Shown here piece by piece: positions 1 to 6,166 of a DNA stretch of 9,739 bases; within the stretch, counting starts at the first letter, position 1, and each line of letters begins with the position of its first letter. Origin of the DNA: Candidatus Zhuqueibacterota bacterium. GTDB taxonomy: Bacteria; Zhuqueibacterota; Zhuqueibacteria; Zhuqueibacterales; Zhuqueibacteraceae. The notes under the pieces are model-generated. The model had not been told where the DNA came from and did no database searches. It saw only the letters and a program-made list of their open reading frames with translations. Where the stretch lies: the NCBI GenBank assembly GCA_013361015.1, contig JABWAN010000123.1:1-9739 (forward strand), written 5' to 3'. The translations under genes were made by a program, and so were the position numbers.

Positions 1-1590
1 GCGATAGCCTTCAAAATCTTTTTTGCCGCTGATGAAGTCAACGGACTCTTCTGCGGAACGATCCCAATAAATCGCGGCTTCACGATCCGCGGGCACGATC
101 TTCACGCGCGGCATAGTGGGCGGCGTGGGCAAAACGTAGCGATCTAATTTGCCATCGCGATCAATGTCTTCGCCGGGATCGAGTTTATTGTTTCCATTAC
201 GATCTTCGCCATTATATGCGGTTTGCGCCCAGAACGCGTTCGTGTAGAGATTCTGCTTGCTCTGCTCCGTATCGCGGAAGTTGGCATCCTCGCCAAACTT
301 GCTCGCACAAATCACGGCGAACACGACGTTGATCGACGAATCCGGCGCGAGTTGTTTGAACGGACCGGTCGTGAGCATCGTCATAAAGTTACCCTTCTGG
401 CCTTTGATGCGCGTGGCAATGGTTTGTGGATCAAGCGGCACGCGCTGCTTTTCGTAATTTTCAATATCGGTTTGTGGTGAAAAGAGCAGCGGGTCACTGG
501 CATCGCGAAAGAGCCAGGCATTGTAAGAAGAACGCACACGATAGCTCGAATCATTTGCCTGCGGCGTGGCGCCGAGATGTTTCATCGCGGCATACAGCCC
601 GCGATCCGTAAAGCCGGGATCGCCGTCATAATCGAAAGTATAGACCATGCGCAAAGAATCAACGTAGCCGTCGCTTTTGTGTTGATAAAACGGCGAGCCG
701 ACGCGCGGCGGTGTGATATTCGTATTGCGCACGACCAAATCCGCCCATAGGGAAACATAAATGTCGCTGAGATTTTTGCCGCCAACGTTTTTAATGGTGT
801 AATTCAAAATGACGAACGCATCCGCGAAAGGAAAGTCCCACGCATACGATTCGAGATGCACGGCGAGTCCAATGGGCGTGTGCTGTGGAATCTGAATCGT
901 TGTGCCGGGCACCACGACGTTCGAATCTGTAAAGTCTGCAATGAAATCTTGATGGCTGATTGCGGCCGGATCATAAAACGGATTCTCAATGAGGCTCGAG
1001 CGATGGCGCACAAGGTCGTTGGGATCGGCCGTGTTGGTGAACTCAAAGCCCGCAGCGACATCGCGCAGAGAAGGAATATCCTTCGCCCCAGTCGTAACGA
1101 GCACGGTGCCGTCATCGCGCCGGCCGCCGACCCACAATCCGCCCACAAACATGTGCTCAATGCCCGAGCCTTTGGGATACTCGCACGAAGGTTGATCCTC
1201 GGGTGATTGCGTCGCGAAGCCATCGCCGATCGTGCCGAAATTACTGATGGTCATGCCGATGCTGCCGACCGTCGTGAATTTGGTGTCGTCATCGACAGTG
1301 GGTTTGCGCAAGCCGGGTATTTGCTCATTCTGAGCGAAGGAAGTAAGTTGGGTCAATGCCATTGTGGCTATTACCAAACTCAAAAGGAGATTGGAATTTC
1401 CGGTTTGCGGGCGGTGTTTTTGCGCTCGAATAGAATCTTTAACATGCAAAAAAGTGGAGCTGGAAAATCTCCTTTGTGGTTGGGTGAGGAAGCCATGACA
1501 CCAAACGGCCCCACTCAAAGGGGGAAGATTCTGACTTGGGGCTATGCTTTGACGTGAGGAAATTTTCAGTAATGCTTGCGAGTATTTCAT
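1..1590 (-). CDS. Secreted surface protein with Ca-binding-like loops and a fibronectin-like segment (3' end cut off by window)
   Basis: An open minus-strand frame of 530 codons runs off the left edge without a stop. A hydrophobic signal peptide (LLLSLVIATMALTQLTSFAQ) ends near residue 87. A long beta-rich region follows, with phrases such as 'YTIKNVG', 'ADLVVRN' and 'YDGDPGF'. Residues about 460-485 hold aspartate-rich loops (DRNGNN, DIDRDGKLD) like thrombospondin-3 or dockerin calcium sites. From about residue 491, 'PPTMPRVKIVPADREAAIYW' opens a fibronectin-III-like segment ending in 'GKKDFEGYR' at the edge. I infer a large exported surface or adhesion-type protein, possibly with a C-terminal sorting signal beyond the window. 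The start is doubtful. ATG 1590 has no Shine-Dalgarno sequence and puts about 60 residues before the hydrophobic core. TTG 1449 would give a normal 40-residue signal peptide but also lacks a well-spaced ribosome site. The promoter at 1656-1684 fits either. Specific function is unknown. Confidence 0.8.
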   Translation of the reverse strand, partial: MKYSQALLKISSRQSIAPSQNLPPLSGAVWCHGFLTQPQRRFSSSTFLHVKDSIRAQKHRPQTGNSNLLLSLVIATMALTQLTSFAQNEQIPGLRKPTVDDDTKFTTVGSIGMTISNFGTIGDGFATQSPEDQPSCEYPKGSGIEHMFVGGLWVGGRRDDGTVLVTTGAKDIPSLRDVAAGFEFTNTADPNDLVRHRSSLIENPFYDPAAISHQDFIADFTDSNVVVPGTTIQIPQHTPIGLAVHLESYAWDFPFADAFVILNYTIKNVGGKNLSDIYVSLWADLVVRNTNITPPRVGSPFYQHKSDGYVDSLRMVYTFDYDGDPGFTDRGLYAAMKHLGATPQANDSSYRVRSSYNAWLFRDASDPLLFSPQTDIENYEKQRVPLDPQTIATRIKGQKGNFMTMLTTGPFKQLAPDSSINVVFAVICASKFGEDANFRDTEQSKQNLYTNAFWAQTAYNGEDRNGNNKLDPGEDIDRDGKLDRYVLPTPPTMPRVKIVPADREAAIYWDRSAEESVDFISGKKDFEGYR

Positions 1591-1655
1591 AATGATTTCG
1601 AGGAGAAGGGGATTCGAAGCGCGCGACTATGGATTTATGAGTTGAAAGCGGACGC

Positions 1656-1684
1656 AATCTAACCATACGAATTCACTTTGTCAA
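1656..1684 (-). promoter_or_regulatory. Sigma70-type promoter for the left-edge surface protein
   Basis: On the minus strand a perfect -35 TTGACA (plus-strand 1679-1684) is followed after exactly 17 bases by TAGATT (1656-1661), which matches TATAAT at 4 of 6 positions. Transcription would begin near 1649, leaving a leader of about 58 bases before ATG 1590. It lies in the divergent gap between this gene and the S41 protease, where a promoter is expected. This is consensus matching by eye, not a scored prediction. Confidence 0.5.
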
Positions 1685-1740
1685 GCCGAGGGCGGAAAGT
1701 TTGAGCAACAGTTTTGATTCAGCTCTGCTGGGGATTGCCG

Positions 1741-1768
1741 TTGCAGTTGATTTTGCGGTTTCTATCTT
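1741..1768 (+). promoter_or_regulatory. Weak candidate promoter for the S41 protease
   Basis: TTGCAG (1741-1746), a 16-base spacer and TATCTT (1763-1768) match the sigma70 consensus at 3 and 4 of 6 positions. Transcription would start near 1775, giving a short leader of about 27 bases that contains the ribosome site of the ATG at 1802. A start here would leave the in-frame TTG at 1772 upstream of the transcript, which supports the ATG start. The boxes are weak and could be chance. Confidence 0.25.
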
Positions 1769-1801
1769 GAGTTGAAAAATTCACCTTCACGAGGAATCAT
1801 T

Positions 1802-3046
1802 ATGCACAAAAAGCTATTCTTCGTTTCAATCTTCTCGCTTCTTGTATGGCTGGCAACGTCACGCGCGCAAGCCTTTTCTTCCGCTGACAGCCTTGCCCAA
1901 CTCGTGAACGAAGCGTGGCAAATCATCGATACCACTTATTATGATACCACGTTTCATGGCGCGAACTGGAAAAGCCTGCGCCAGAAATATTTGTCAGAGC
2001 ACTATCATTCCAAAGCGCATGCATACGCCGCAATCAACGAGATGCTCGCGCAACTCGAGCAACCTGCGACACGCCTTTTGACTTCCGAAGAATTCGCGGC
2101 TTTCTTGCAGGAAGTTACCGGGCAGCCTCATGACGGGTTGGGCTTATTGGAATTGCTCTCGGTCGATCTTGATGAGCGCACGAAGCAGCTTGTGGTGGTC
2201 TCGCCGGTGTTCAATTCGCCGGCGGCGCGTGCCGGCTTGTGGCCGCACGATAGGCTCACCCATATTGAGGAGGCGGCGACTGCGGAGATGAGTTTGAAAG
2301 ACGCGATGAAAAGACTCCGCAAACCCGCCGGCCAGGAGGTCAAGCTGACGATTACACGCGAGAATCAGGAGAAGCACTTTGCTCTTCGCAGTGAGGCGCT
2401 CACACCCACAGCGAGCGCCTTGTATACCGCGGTGAAATTTGAACAGGGCAGGAAGATTGGCTATTTGGCGCTGCGCATGTTCCTGCAAAATTCCAGCGCG
2501 GAGCTGCGTGAAGCTTTGATCAAACTTGTGCAAAAAAAGGTGCAAGGCTTTATTTTGGATTTGCGCCACAATCCCGGCGGTAGCATGGCCTCGTGTCTGC
2601 AAATTGTGGGGGCATTTCTCGGCGAGCTGCCGATCGGAAAAATTTCCAGCCGGGGTGTGATCAGCGTGCTGGCCGGACAAGGTGAGAAACTTACGAATCT
2701 TCCGGTGGTCGTGCTGGTGAATGAAGGCACGGCGAGCGCGGCAGAGTTATTGGCCGCGGCCCTGCAGAGTCATCAACGCGCGATTTTGGTCGGCGCCCGC
2801 ACTTTTGGTAAAGGGTTGGTGCACGGCTTTCAACAACTCTCCGATGGCGCCATGCTTATGGTGACGATCGGGAAACTGCAAACACTTTCAGGCGAAGAGA
2901 TTTTACGCGAGGGAATAACGCCGGAAGTCGCGATCGACATGCCGCCTTCATTGACGGAGACTGTGGCTTCCACGAACGACAAGCAATACCTGGAAGCCGT
3001 GAAGATTTTAGCACGACGGATCGCGCCTGCCGGCGACAGAAAATGA
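1802..3046 (+). CDS. S41-family C-terminal processing protease (CtpA-like) with PDZ domain
   Basis: The 414-residue protein is exported and predicted to cleave proteins at C-terminal tails in the envelope. The start is ATG 1802, six bases after GAGGA; an in-frame TTG at 1772 lacks such a site. A signal peptide (MHKKLFFVSIFSLLVWLATS...AQA) covers residues 1-24. An N-terminal helical part includes 'NWKSLRQKYL', typical of cyanobacterial or plant CtpA. A PDZ domain lies at about 110-198 ('SPAARAGLWPHDRL'). The tail-protease core has 'DLRHNPGG' at 253-260, nucleophile Ser312 in 'EGTASAAE' and general-base Lys337 in 'RTFGKG'. The 25-residue Ser-Lys spacing is that of the family. The position four after Lys, usually the third catalytic residue Gln (GKGxVQ), is His341 here. 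Length is normal for the family. It faces the minus-strand surface gene and converges with the AgmX/PglI gene, so it is probably monocistronic. The substrate is unknown. Confidence 0.95.
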   Translation: MHKKLFFVSIFSLLVWLATSRAQAFSSADSLAQLVNEAWQIIDTTYYDTTFHGANWKSLRQKYLSEHYHSKAHAYAAINEMLAQLEQPATRLLTSEEFAAFLQEVTGQPHDGLGLLELLSVDLDERTKQLVVVSPVFNSPAARAGLWPHDRLTHIEEAATAEMSLKDAMKRLRKPAGQEVKLTITRENQEKHFALRSEALTPTASALYTAVKFEQGRKIGYLALRMFLQNSSAELREALIKLVQKKVQGFILDLRHNPGGSMASCLQIVGAFLGELPIGKISSRGVISVLAGQGEKLTNLPVVVLVNEGTASAAELLAAALQSHQRAILVGARTFGKGLVHGFQQLSDGAMLMVTIGKLQTLSGEEILREGITPEVAIDMPPSLTETVASTNDKQYLEAVKILARRIAPAGDRK

Positions 3047-3171
3047 ACTGCGGTTGGGTTTTCTGCAGCGTGCCACTAACCAATAACAATTTGCGCAGCA
3101 CACCCAGAAACTCAAAGCGGAGGAACTTGATTTGGTGTTCGATCGTGGGCCGGGCATTGCATGGAGGAGAT

Positions 3172-3200
3172 CGCCGCAAGGCGCATTGACTTTTTTCTTT
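3172..3200 (+). terminator. Weak terminator-like hairpin after the S41 gene
   Basis: CGCC (3172-3175), a GCAA tetraloop and GGCG (3180-3183) form a short 4-bp stem. After seven bases a T-rich tract (TTTTTTCTTTT, 3190-3200) follows. It lies about 125 bases beyond the S41 stop, in the convergent spacer before the AgmX/PglI gene on the other strand. The stem is short and the gap to the T-run is larger than in a standard intrinsic terminator, so this is tentative. I see nothing else convincing in 3047-3312. Confidence 0.25.
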
Positions 3201-3312
3201 TATCTACCATAGAAAGGACGCGCCGCAGCCACGACGTTCGATAAGCGGATGGTTTGATAGATACATTTGCAAAGAGCTTCGATATTCTGAGAACGAACGC
3301 GATTGTGACAGG

Positions 3313-4587
3313 CTAATACCCGAACACATATGTTTGTTTGATCGCAACTTCTCCTTTTGCCGGGTCGCTGAGGCCGAAGTCATTCCAGCGTTTGATGCGC
3401 CCCACCATGCAATCTTCTACAGCCGGGCTTTGCAATGTCGAGGAAATTATGCTCACGGAATCGACGCTGCCCCTGGCATTCACAATGATGCGAACGCGGA
3501 CTTCACCTCGCAACGACGAATTGCGCTTCAACTCGCGTTGATAGCAATATTGTATCGCCGCATTGTGTTTGGTCACCACTGCGGCGATGGCTTCCGGCGT
3601 GCGCTCAACAAAAGCGCCGGCCGCATAGAGCCCTCCGGCGTTCAACGCAGGAACGGACGAATTTTCGCGCGCGCCCTGCGCCGGTATTTCGAGGGTGTTG
3701 CTGCTGTAAGTGATCCCATCCTTTCCGATTTGCTCGACGCGATACTTTACGTTCTGCTTAAAAGTATAGAGCGGGTCGACATAATGTTTTGCAAACGTAA
3801 TTGCCAAATGCTGTTCGTTGCGGTAAAGGATGGATACCGTTTGCGCACCGGGTGAATTTGCAGGCAGATTGCCCCATTCCAGAACATAAGCGTTGTCTGA
3901 TTTGCGAGTTGCCTTGAGCACAAACGCCGGTGCTTGCGCGCTCGCATTCGTGATTGCCGGAGCGCCCTTGGTTTTGCGCAGACCGGCAAAAAGACTCTGT
4001 GGCGGAAGCGCGATGACGGGTTTTACCGCAACGGGTTTTTCCTCGGCGCTGATAAACTGCGCATAGCTTTCCTCCTCATAATAGCGATTGCCGCTGCGAT
4101 CAGTAAGATGGATGGCAAAAAACGGCTGATCATGACGCGGATCATTGGGCGCAATTTGCGGCAATCCATGTACGCTGGTCTCGAACTCGAAGGAAGCAAC
4201 TCTCGCTGTATCCGGCGAGAGGCGTTTGACCGGCAAGGTGATGGCGACCGGTCCGCCTTCACTTCGAAAGGCCAGCTCAACGCGCAGGTTTTCTGCCGGA
4301 GCGCGTTTGTGGGCGCGACCGGCAATAACGATCTCACCACTTTTTCCTCCCAAATGATAAACTTCAACCGAAGCTTCTTTCACGGAAGAAGCTGCGCGCG
4401 CATTGTGCGCCACGGGTTTTGCCGCTATTCCGGAAGAAGATTGGGCATACACACGCAAGTGCACTACAACGATTAAACACAGAAGGCGGACGAAATGTAT
4501 TTGCAGTTTCGCTGCGGACGTGAAGACGCGCCGGGAGAGCGCAAAGGAATGAGCCGCCCACGACCCCGGCGTAATTCTGCTTCCCAT
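3313..4587 (-). CDS. Secreted protein with C-terminal AgmX/PglI (TonB-C-like) domain
   Basis: The 424-residue protein ends in an AgmX/PglI-type domain (about 328-424). Its signature is 'AIQYCYQRELKRN', 'VRVRIIVNARGSV', 'STLQSPAVEDC' and 'RIKRW', including the two cysteines expected for the family (348 and 393). This domain is known from myxobacterial gliding proteins and resembles the TonB C-terminus, so a periplasmic binding or assembly role is inferred. The middle (about residues 210-290) reads like a fibronectin-III fold ('YVLEWGNLP', 'VKYRVEQIG'). The start is ATG 4587: AGGAAG sits upstream, and a promoter at 4631-4658 would begin transcription downstream of the alternative ATG at 4680 and the other upstream in-frame ATGs. 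The N-terminus is a long signal sequence (core LLCLIVVVHL) with a V-Y-A cleavage motif near residue 48. No proline-rich TonB spacer or inner-membrane ExbB/ExbD partner is nearby. The exact role is unknown. Confidence 0.85.
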   Translation of the reverse strand: MGSRITPGSWAAHSFALSRRVFTSAAKLQIHFVRLLCLIVVVHLRVYAQSSSGIAAKPVAHNARAASSVKEASVEVYHLGGKSGEIVIAGRAHKRAPAENLRVELAFRSEGGPVAITLPVKRLSPDTARVASFEFETSVHGLPQIAPNDPRHDQPFFAIHLTDRSGNRYYEEESYAQFISAEEKPVAVKPVIALPPQSLFAGLRKTKGAPAITNASAQAPAFVLKATRKSDNAYVLEWGNLPANSPGAQTVSILYRNEQHLAITFAKHYVDPLYTFKQNVKYRVEQIGKDGITYSSNTLEIPAQGARENSSVPALNAGGLYAAGAFVERTPEAIAAVVTKHNAAIQYCYQRELKRNSSLRGEVRVRIIVNARGSVDSVSIISSTLQSPAVEDCMVGRIKRWNDFGLSDPAKGEVAIKQTYVFGY

Positions 4588-4630
4588 GGCTTTCTTCTTC
4601 CTAAATAACAAAGCCGACGAGCTGTGGATC

Positions 4631-4658
4631 ATCATACGATACATTTCATGCGTCGCAA
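4631..4658 (-). promoter_or_regulatory. Candidate promoter for the AgmX/PglI-domain gene
   Basis: On the minus strand TTGCGA (plus-strand 4653-4658, 4 of 6 to TTGACA), a 16-base spacer and TATGAT (4631-4636, 5 of 6 to TATAAT) would start transcription near 4624. That gives a leader of about 37 bases containing AGGAAG before ATG 4587. It would exclude the in-frame ATGs at 4680, 4644, 4635 and 4632 as starts. Consensus match by eye only. Confidence 0.4.
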
Positions 4659-4671
4659 TATGCTGAACGCA

Positions 4672-4696
4672 CTTCCGCAAGGACGGAAGCTTTTTC
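4672..4696 (+). terminator. Terminator-like hairpin with no obvious upstream plus-strand gene
   Basis: CTTCCG (4672-4677), loop CAAGGA and CGGAAG (4684-4689) form a perfect 6-bp stem followed at once by CTTTTTC. This is the shape of a weak intrinsic terminator read on the plus strand. No plus-strand gene ends just before it: the S41 gene ends 1.6 kb away. It may limit antisense transcription entering the region, attenuate a leader for the small ORF downstream, or be chance. Confidence 0.3.
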
Positions 4697-4705
4697 AGCT
4701 CTTGC

Positions 4706-4750
4706 GCCTGTCAAAATACTCAAGCCTTTTTCAGCGCAACGCTGACAGGC
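4706..4750. repeat. 8-bp inverted repeat overlapping an alternative hairpin
   Basis: GCCTGTCA (4706-4713) is the exact reverse complement of TGACAGGC (4743-4750), with 29 bases between. A second perfect hairpin, TCAGCG-CAA-CGCTGA (4731-4745), shares the bases TGA with the right arm, so the two structures exclude each other at their junction. It lies about 40 bases upstream of a very strong Shine-Dalgarno sequence on the plus strand. It could be a regulator binding site, a switchable RNA leader or incidental. Confidence 0.45.
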
Positions 4751-4802
4751 AAAGTGAATCAGCTAGGGAGGTGGAAGTTTGAAAAATTGGAGGAGGTGAT
4801 GT

Positions 4803-4940
4803 ATGCAGCCGGGCTCGCCAATCAGAGCCAAGCTTTGGTTCGCGCTTGCAGAAGTGAAATCGAGTATCTTACGAATACGAATTTTGACAAATACGAATCA
4901 ACATGGAGTGAGGTACCGCATAGTCGCATATTCTGCGTAA
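4803..4940 (+). CDS. Possible 45-residue small protein behind a near-perfect Shine-Dalgarno sequence
   Basis: AGGAGGTGAT (4791-4800) is an almost complete complement of the 16S rRNA tail, and its AGGAGG core lies six bases before ATG 4803. The frame encodes 45 residues beginning MQPGSPIRAKLWFALAEV, basic and without a membrane segment or recognised domain. A competing start, ATG 4799, is four bases upstream in another frame. It is served by GGAGG at 4789-4793 and encodes 55 residues (MYAAGLANQSQALVRACRSE...) ending at 4966, thirteen bases inside the 3' end of the MFS gene on the other strand. Codon choice in the 45-residue frame (AGA, CGA, ATA, TTA, AGG) is poor compared with the neighbouring genes, which argues against real coding. 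No homologue comes to mind. The ribosome site is the only strong evidence. Confidence 0.2.
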   Translation: MQPGSPIRAKLWFALAEVKSSILRIRILTNTNQHGVRYRIVAYSA

Positions 4941-4953
4941 AAGCCCGAGAGGA

Positions 4954-6150
4954 TCAGCCGGCGTAGCGTTCCGTAACCGTGGCCGCGAAGACGATCGTTC
5001 CAATGAAACCGATCAGGCCGGCAACCACAAACGTGACTGCCGGCGCCGTTAGCCAGAGCCAGCCGCCGAGCACGGCTGCAGGGGTCACGGCGAGGCTGCG
5101 CATGAAATAATAAAGACCGACCGTCCTGCCGCGCAAATGCGGCGCGGCGGAGTCTACAATCATCGCCTTGCGCGCGGGCTCTCCGATTTCACGCAGCCCG
5201 CCGATGATAAACGCGAAGACCAGCATGCTGAGACTCGAAGCCATGACAACGGCAATCGGAAAGAGCGCAAAGCAGATAAAAGTCGCGACGACCAATGGCT
5301 TGCGGCCAATACGATCTGCAAGCTGCGCTGCGGGCACATAAACGAGGATGGAAGTTGTGACTTGCACGGCAACGAGCGCGCCATATTGTGCGAGGTTGAT
5401 GCCGGTGATATTGGTAACATAGAGAACGATAAACACGCCGGCCATGCCTTCACAAGTTCTGATGATAATGTCAGAGACTAGGAGCCGCCGGAGTGATGCT
5501 TGAAAGGAACGCCAGACACTCTGCACGTTGCTGGTCGTTGCACTGGTATTGATCGCTACGTTGATGGCGCGCGCCAGCAACAATGCCAGCGCGGCAAAAA
5601 AAAGCGTCGTCACCAAGCCGACTCGCACGCCGCTTTGAACGCCGAGCTTTGCGATAAATATGCCACCCAAGAGCGGAGCGACAATAACAGGCACGCGCTT
5701 CAAGATTGCCTGCACGGTGAAGCCTCGCGCGCGTTTTTCTTTGGGCAAGGCGTCGCCAATGATCGCGAAGATTGCGGGAGAAGCCATGCTTTGCCAAGCC
5801 ATCGTAAAGGCAAGGCCGAGAAACAGCAGCGGCCAGCAGAAACTGAAGAGGTAAATGAAATACCCAATCGCCGCGAGCCCAATGAAGAGGACGAATGCGC
5901 GTCGTCGTCCGAAACGATCTGCAATCCATCCGCCCGGATATTGATAGATCGCATCCAAGAAATCATTCGCAGTCCCGAACCAGCCGATGCTGTTCACGCT
6001 CGCGCCCAGTGCTTCGAGGTATTTGGGCAAAAATTTTTTCCACAGTTCTTCACCGAGGCCAAGCAGGAACACAATGGCCGAAGCCGTGAGCACGTTGCGT
6101 TCGAGGCCAAGCGTTCCCCCTTCGAAGATGGTGTTCTTGGATGTGGGCAC
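4954..6150 (-). CDS. MFS transporter, 12 transmembrane helices, paired with ChrB-like gene
   Basis: This is a major facilitator superfamily permease of the inner membrane, about 398 residues with 12 hydrophobic segments visible. The loop between helices 2 and 3 carries the MFS motif A 'GGWIADRFGRRR' (about 73-84). A second copy, 'LADRIGRKP' (about 277-285), follows helix 8, as expected for the duplicated fold. Another recognisable stretch is 'GLREIGEPARKAMIVDSAAP', typical of drug/metal:H+ antiporter-like MFS proteins. The cargo cannot be read from sequence; its position 16 bases after the ChrB-like gene suggests export of an oxyanion or other toxic compound. The start is uncertain. No ATG lies between the ChrB stop and the first helix, so GTG 6150 is chosen, giving 'MPTSKNTIFEGGTLGLERNV'. 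GTG 6093 is too close to helix 1, and ATG 6204 would overlap the ChrB gene by 38 bases. None has a good ribosome site, so translational coupling to the upstream gene is likely. Confidence 0.9.
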   Translation of the reverse strand: MPTSKNTIFEGGTLGLERNVLTASAIVFLLGLGEELWKKFLPKYLEALGASVNSIGWFGTANDFLDAIYQYPGGWIADRFGRRRAFVLFIGLAAIGYFIYLFSFCWPLLFLGLAFTMAWQSMASPAIFAIIGDALPKEKRARGFTVQAILKRVPVIVAPLLGGIFIAKLGVQSGVRVGLVTTLFFAALALLLARAINVAINTSATTSNVQSVWRSFQASLRRLLVSDIIIRTCEGMAGVFIVLYVTNITGINLAQYGALVAVQVTTSILVYVPAAQLADRIGRKPLVVATFICFALFPIAVVMASSLSMLVFAFIIGGLREIGEPARKAMIVDSAAPHLRGRTVGLYYFMRSLAVTPAAVLGGWLWLTAPAVTFVVAGLIGFIGTIVFAATVTERYAG

Positions 6151-6166
6151 GATATCAACGAAGCAT

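Larger units (their letters stand above)
4588..4953. other. 366-base intergenic region with hairpins and no confident gene
   Basis: This gap separates the MFS transporter stop from the AgmX/PglI start, both on the minus strand. From left to right it holds the ribosome site and promoter of the AgmX/PglI gene, a terminator-like hairpin (4672-4696), an 8-bp inverted repeat enclosing a second hairpin (4706-4750), two purine-rich Shine-Dalgarno-like tracts (around 4765-4773 and 4789-4800), and three TACGAAT heptamers (4870-4876, 4876-4882, 4892-4898). Small plus-strand frames exist but none resembles a protein I know. No tRNA or transposon end was seen. Confidence 0.6.

Noticed and set aside
1207..1557. 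116-codon plus-strand frame opposite the left-edge gene
   Set aside because: It is antisense to the signal peptide and N-terminal region of a well-supported minus-strand gene, lacks a ribosome site, and resembles no protein.
1590..1670. tRNA-like string on the minus strand: GGTTAGA, then CTCATAA (a CAT anticodon loop shape), then TTCGAATCCCC
   Set aside because: The three loops appear in tRNA order, but the D-to-anticodon distance is about eight bases too long. The anticodon and T stems do not pair, position 53 is C, and no matching 5' acceptor strand exists. It could be a decayed tRNA or an attachment-site scar, but the evidence is too thin to annotate.
3092..3210. Plus-strand frame reading QFAQHTQKLKAEELDLVFD and onward in the convergent spacer
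   Set aside because: It is about 38 codons with no start codon or ribosome site and no recognised homologue. It could be a gene remnant but cannot be told from chance.
4870..4898. Three TACGAAT heptamers, with a TTGACA at 4884-4889
   Set aside because: The spacing of the heptamers is irregular (6 and 16 bases), and TTGACA has no -10 box at 16-18 bases, so neither an operator array nor a promoter is supported.
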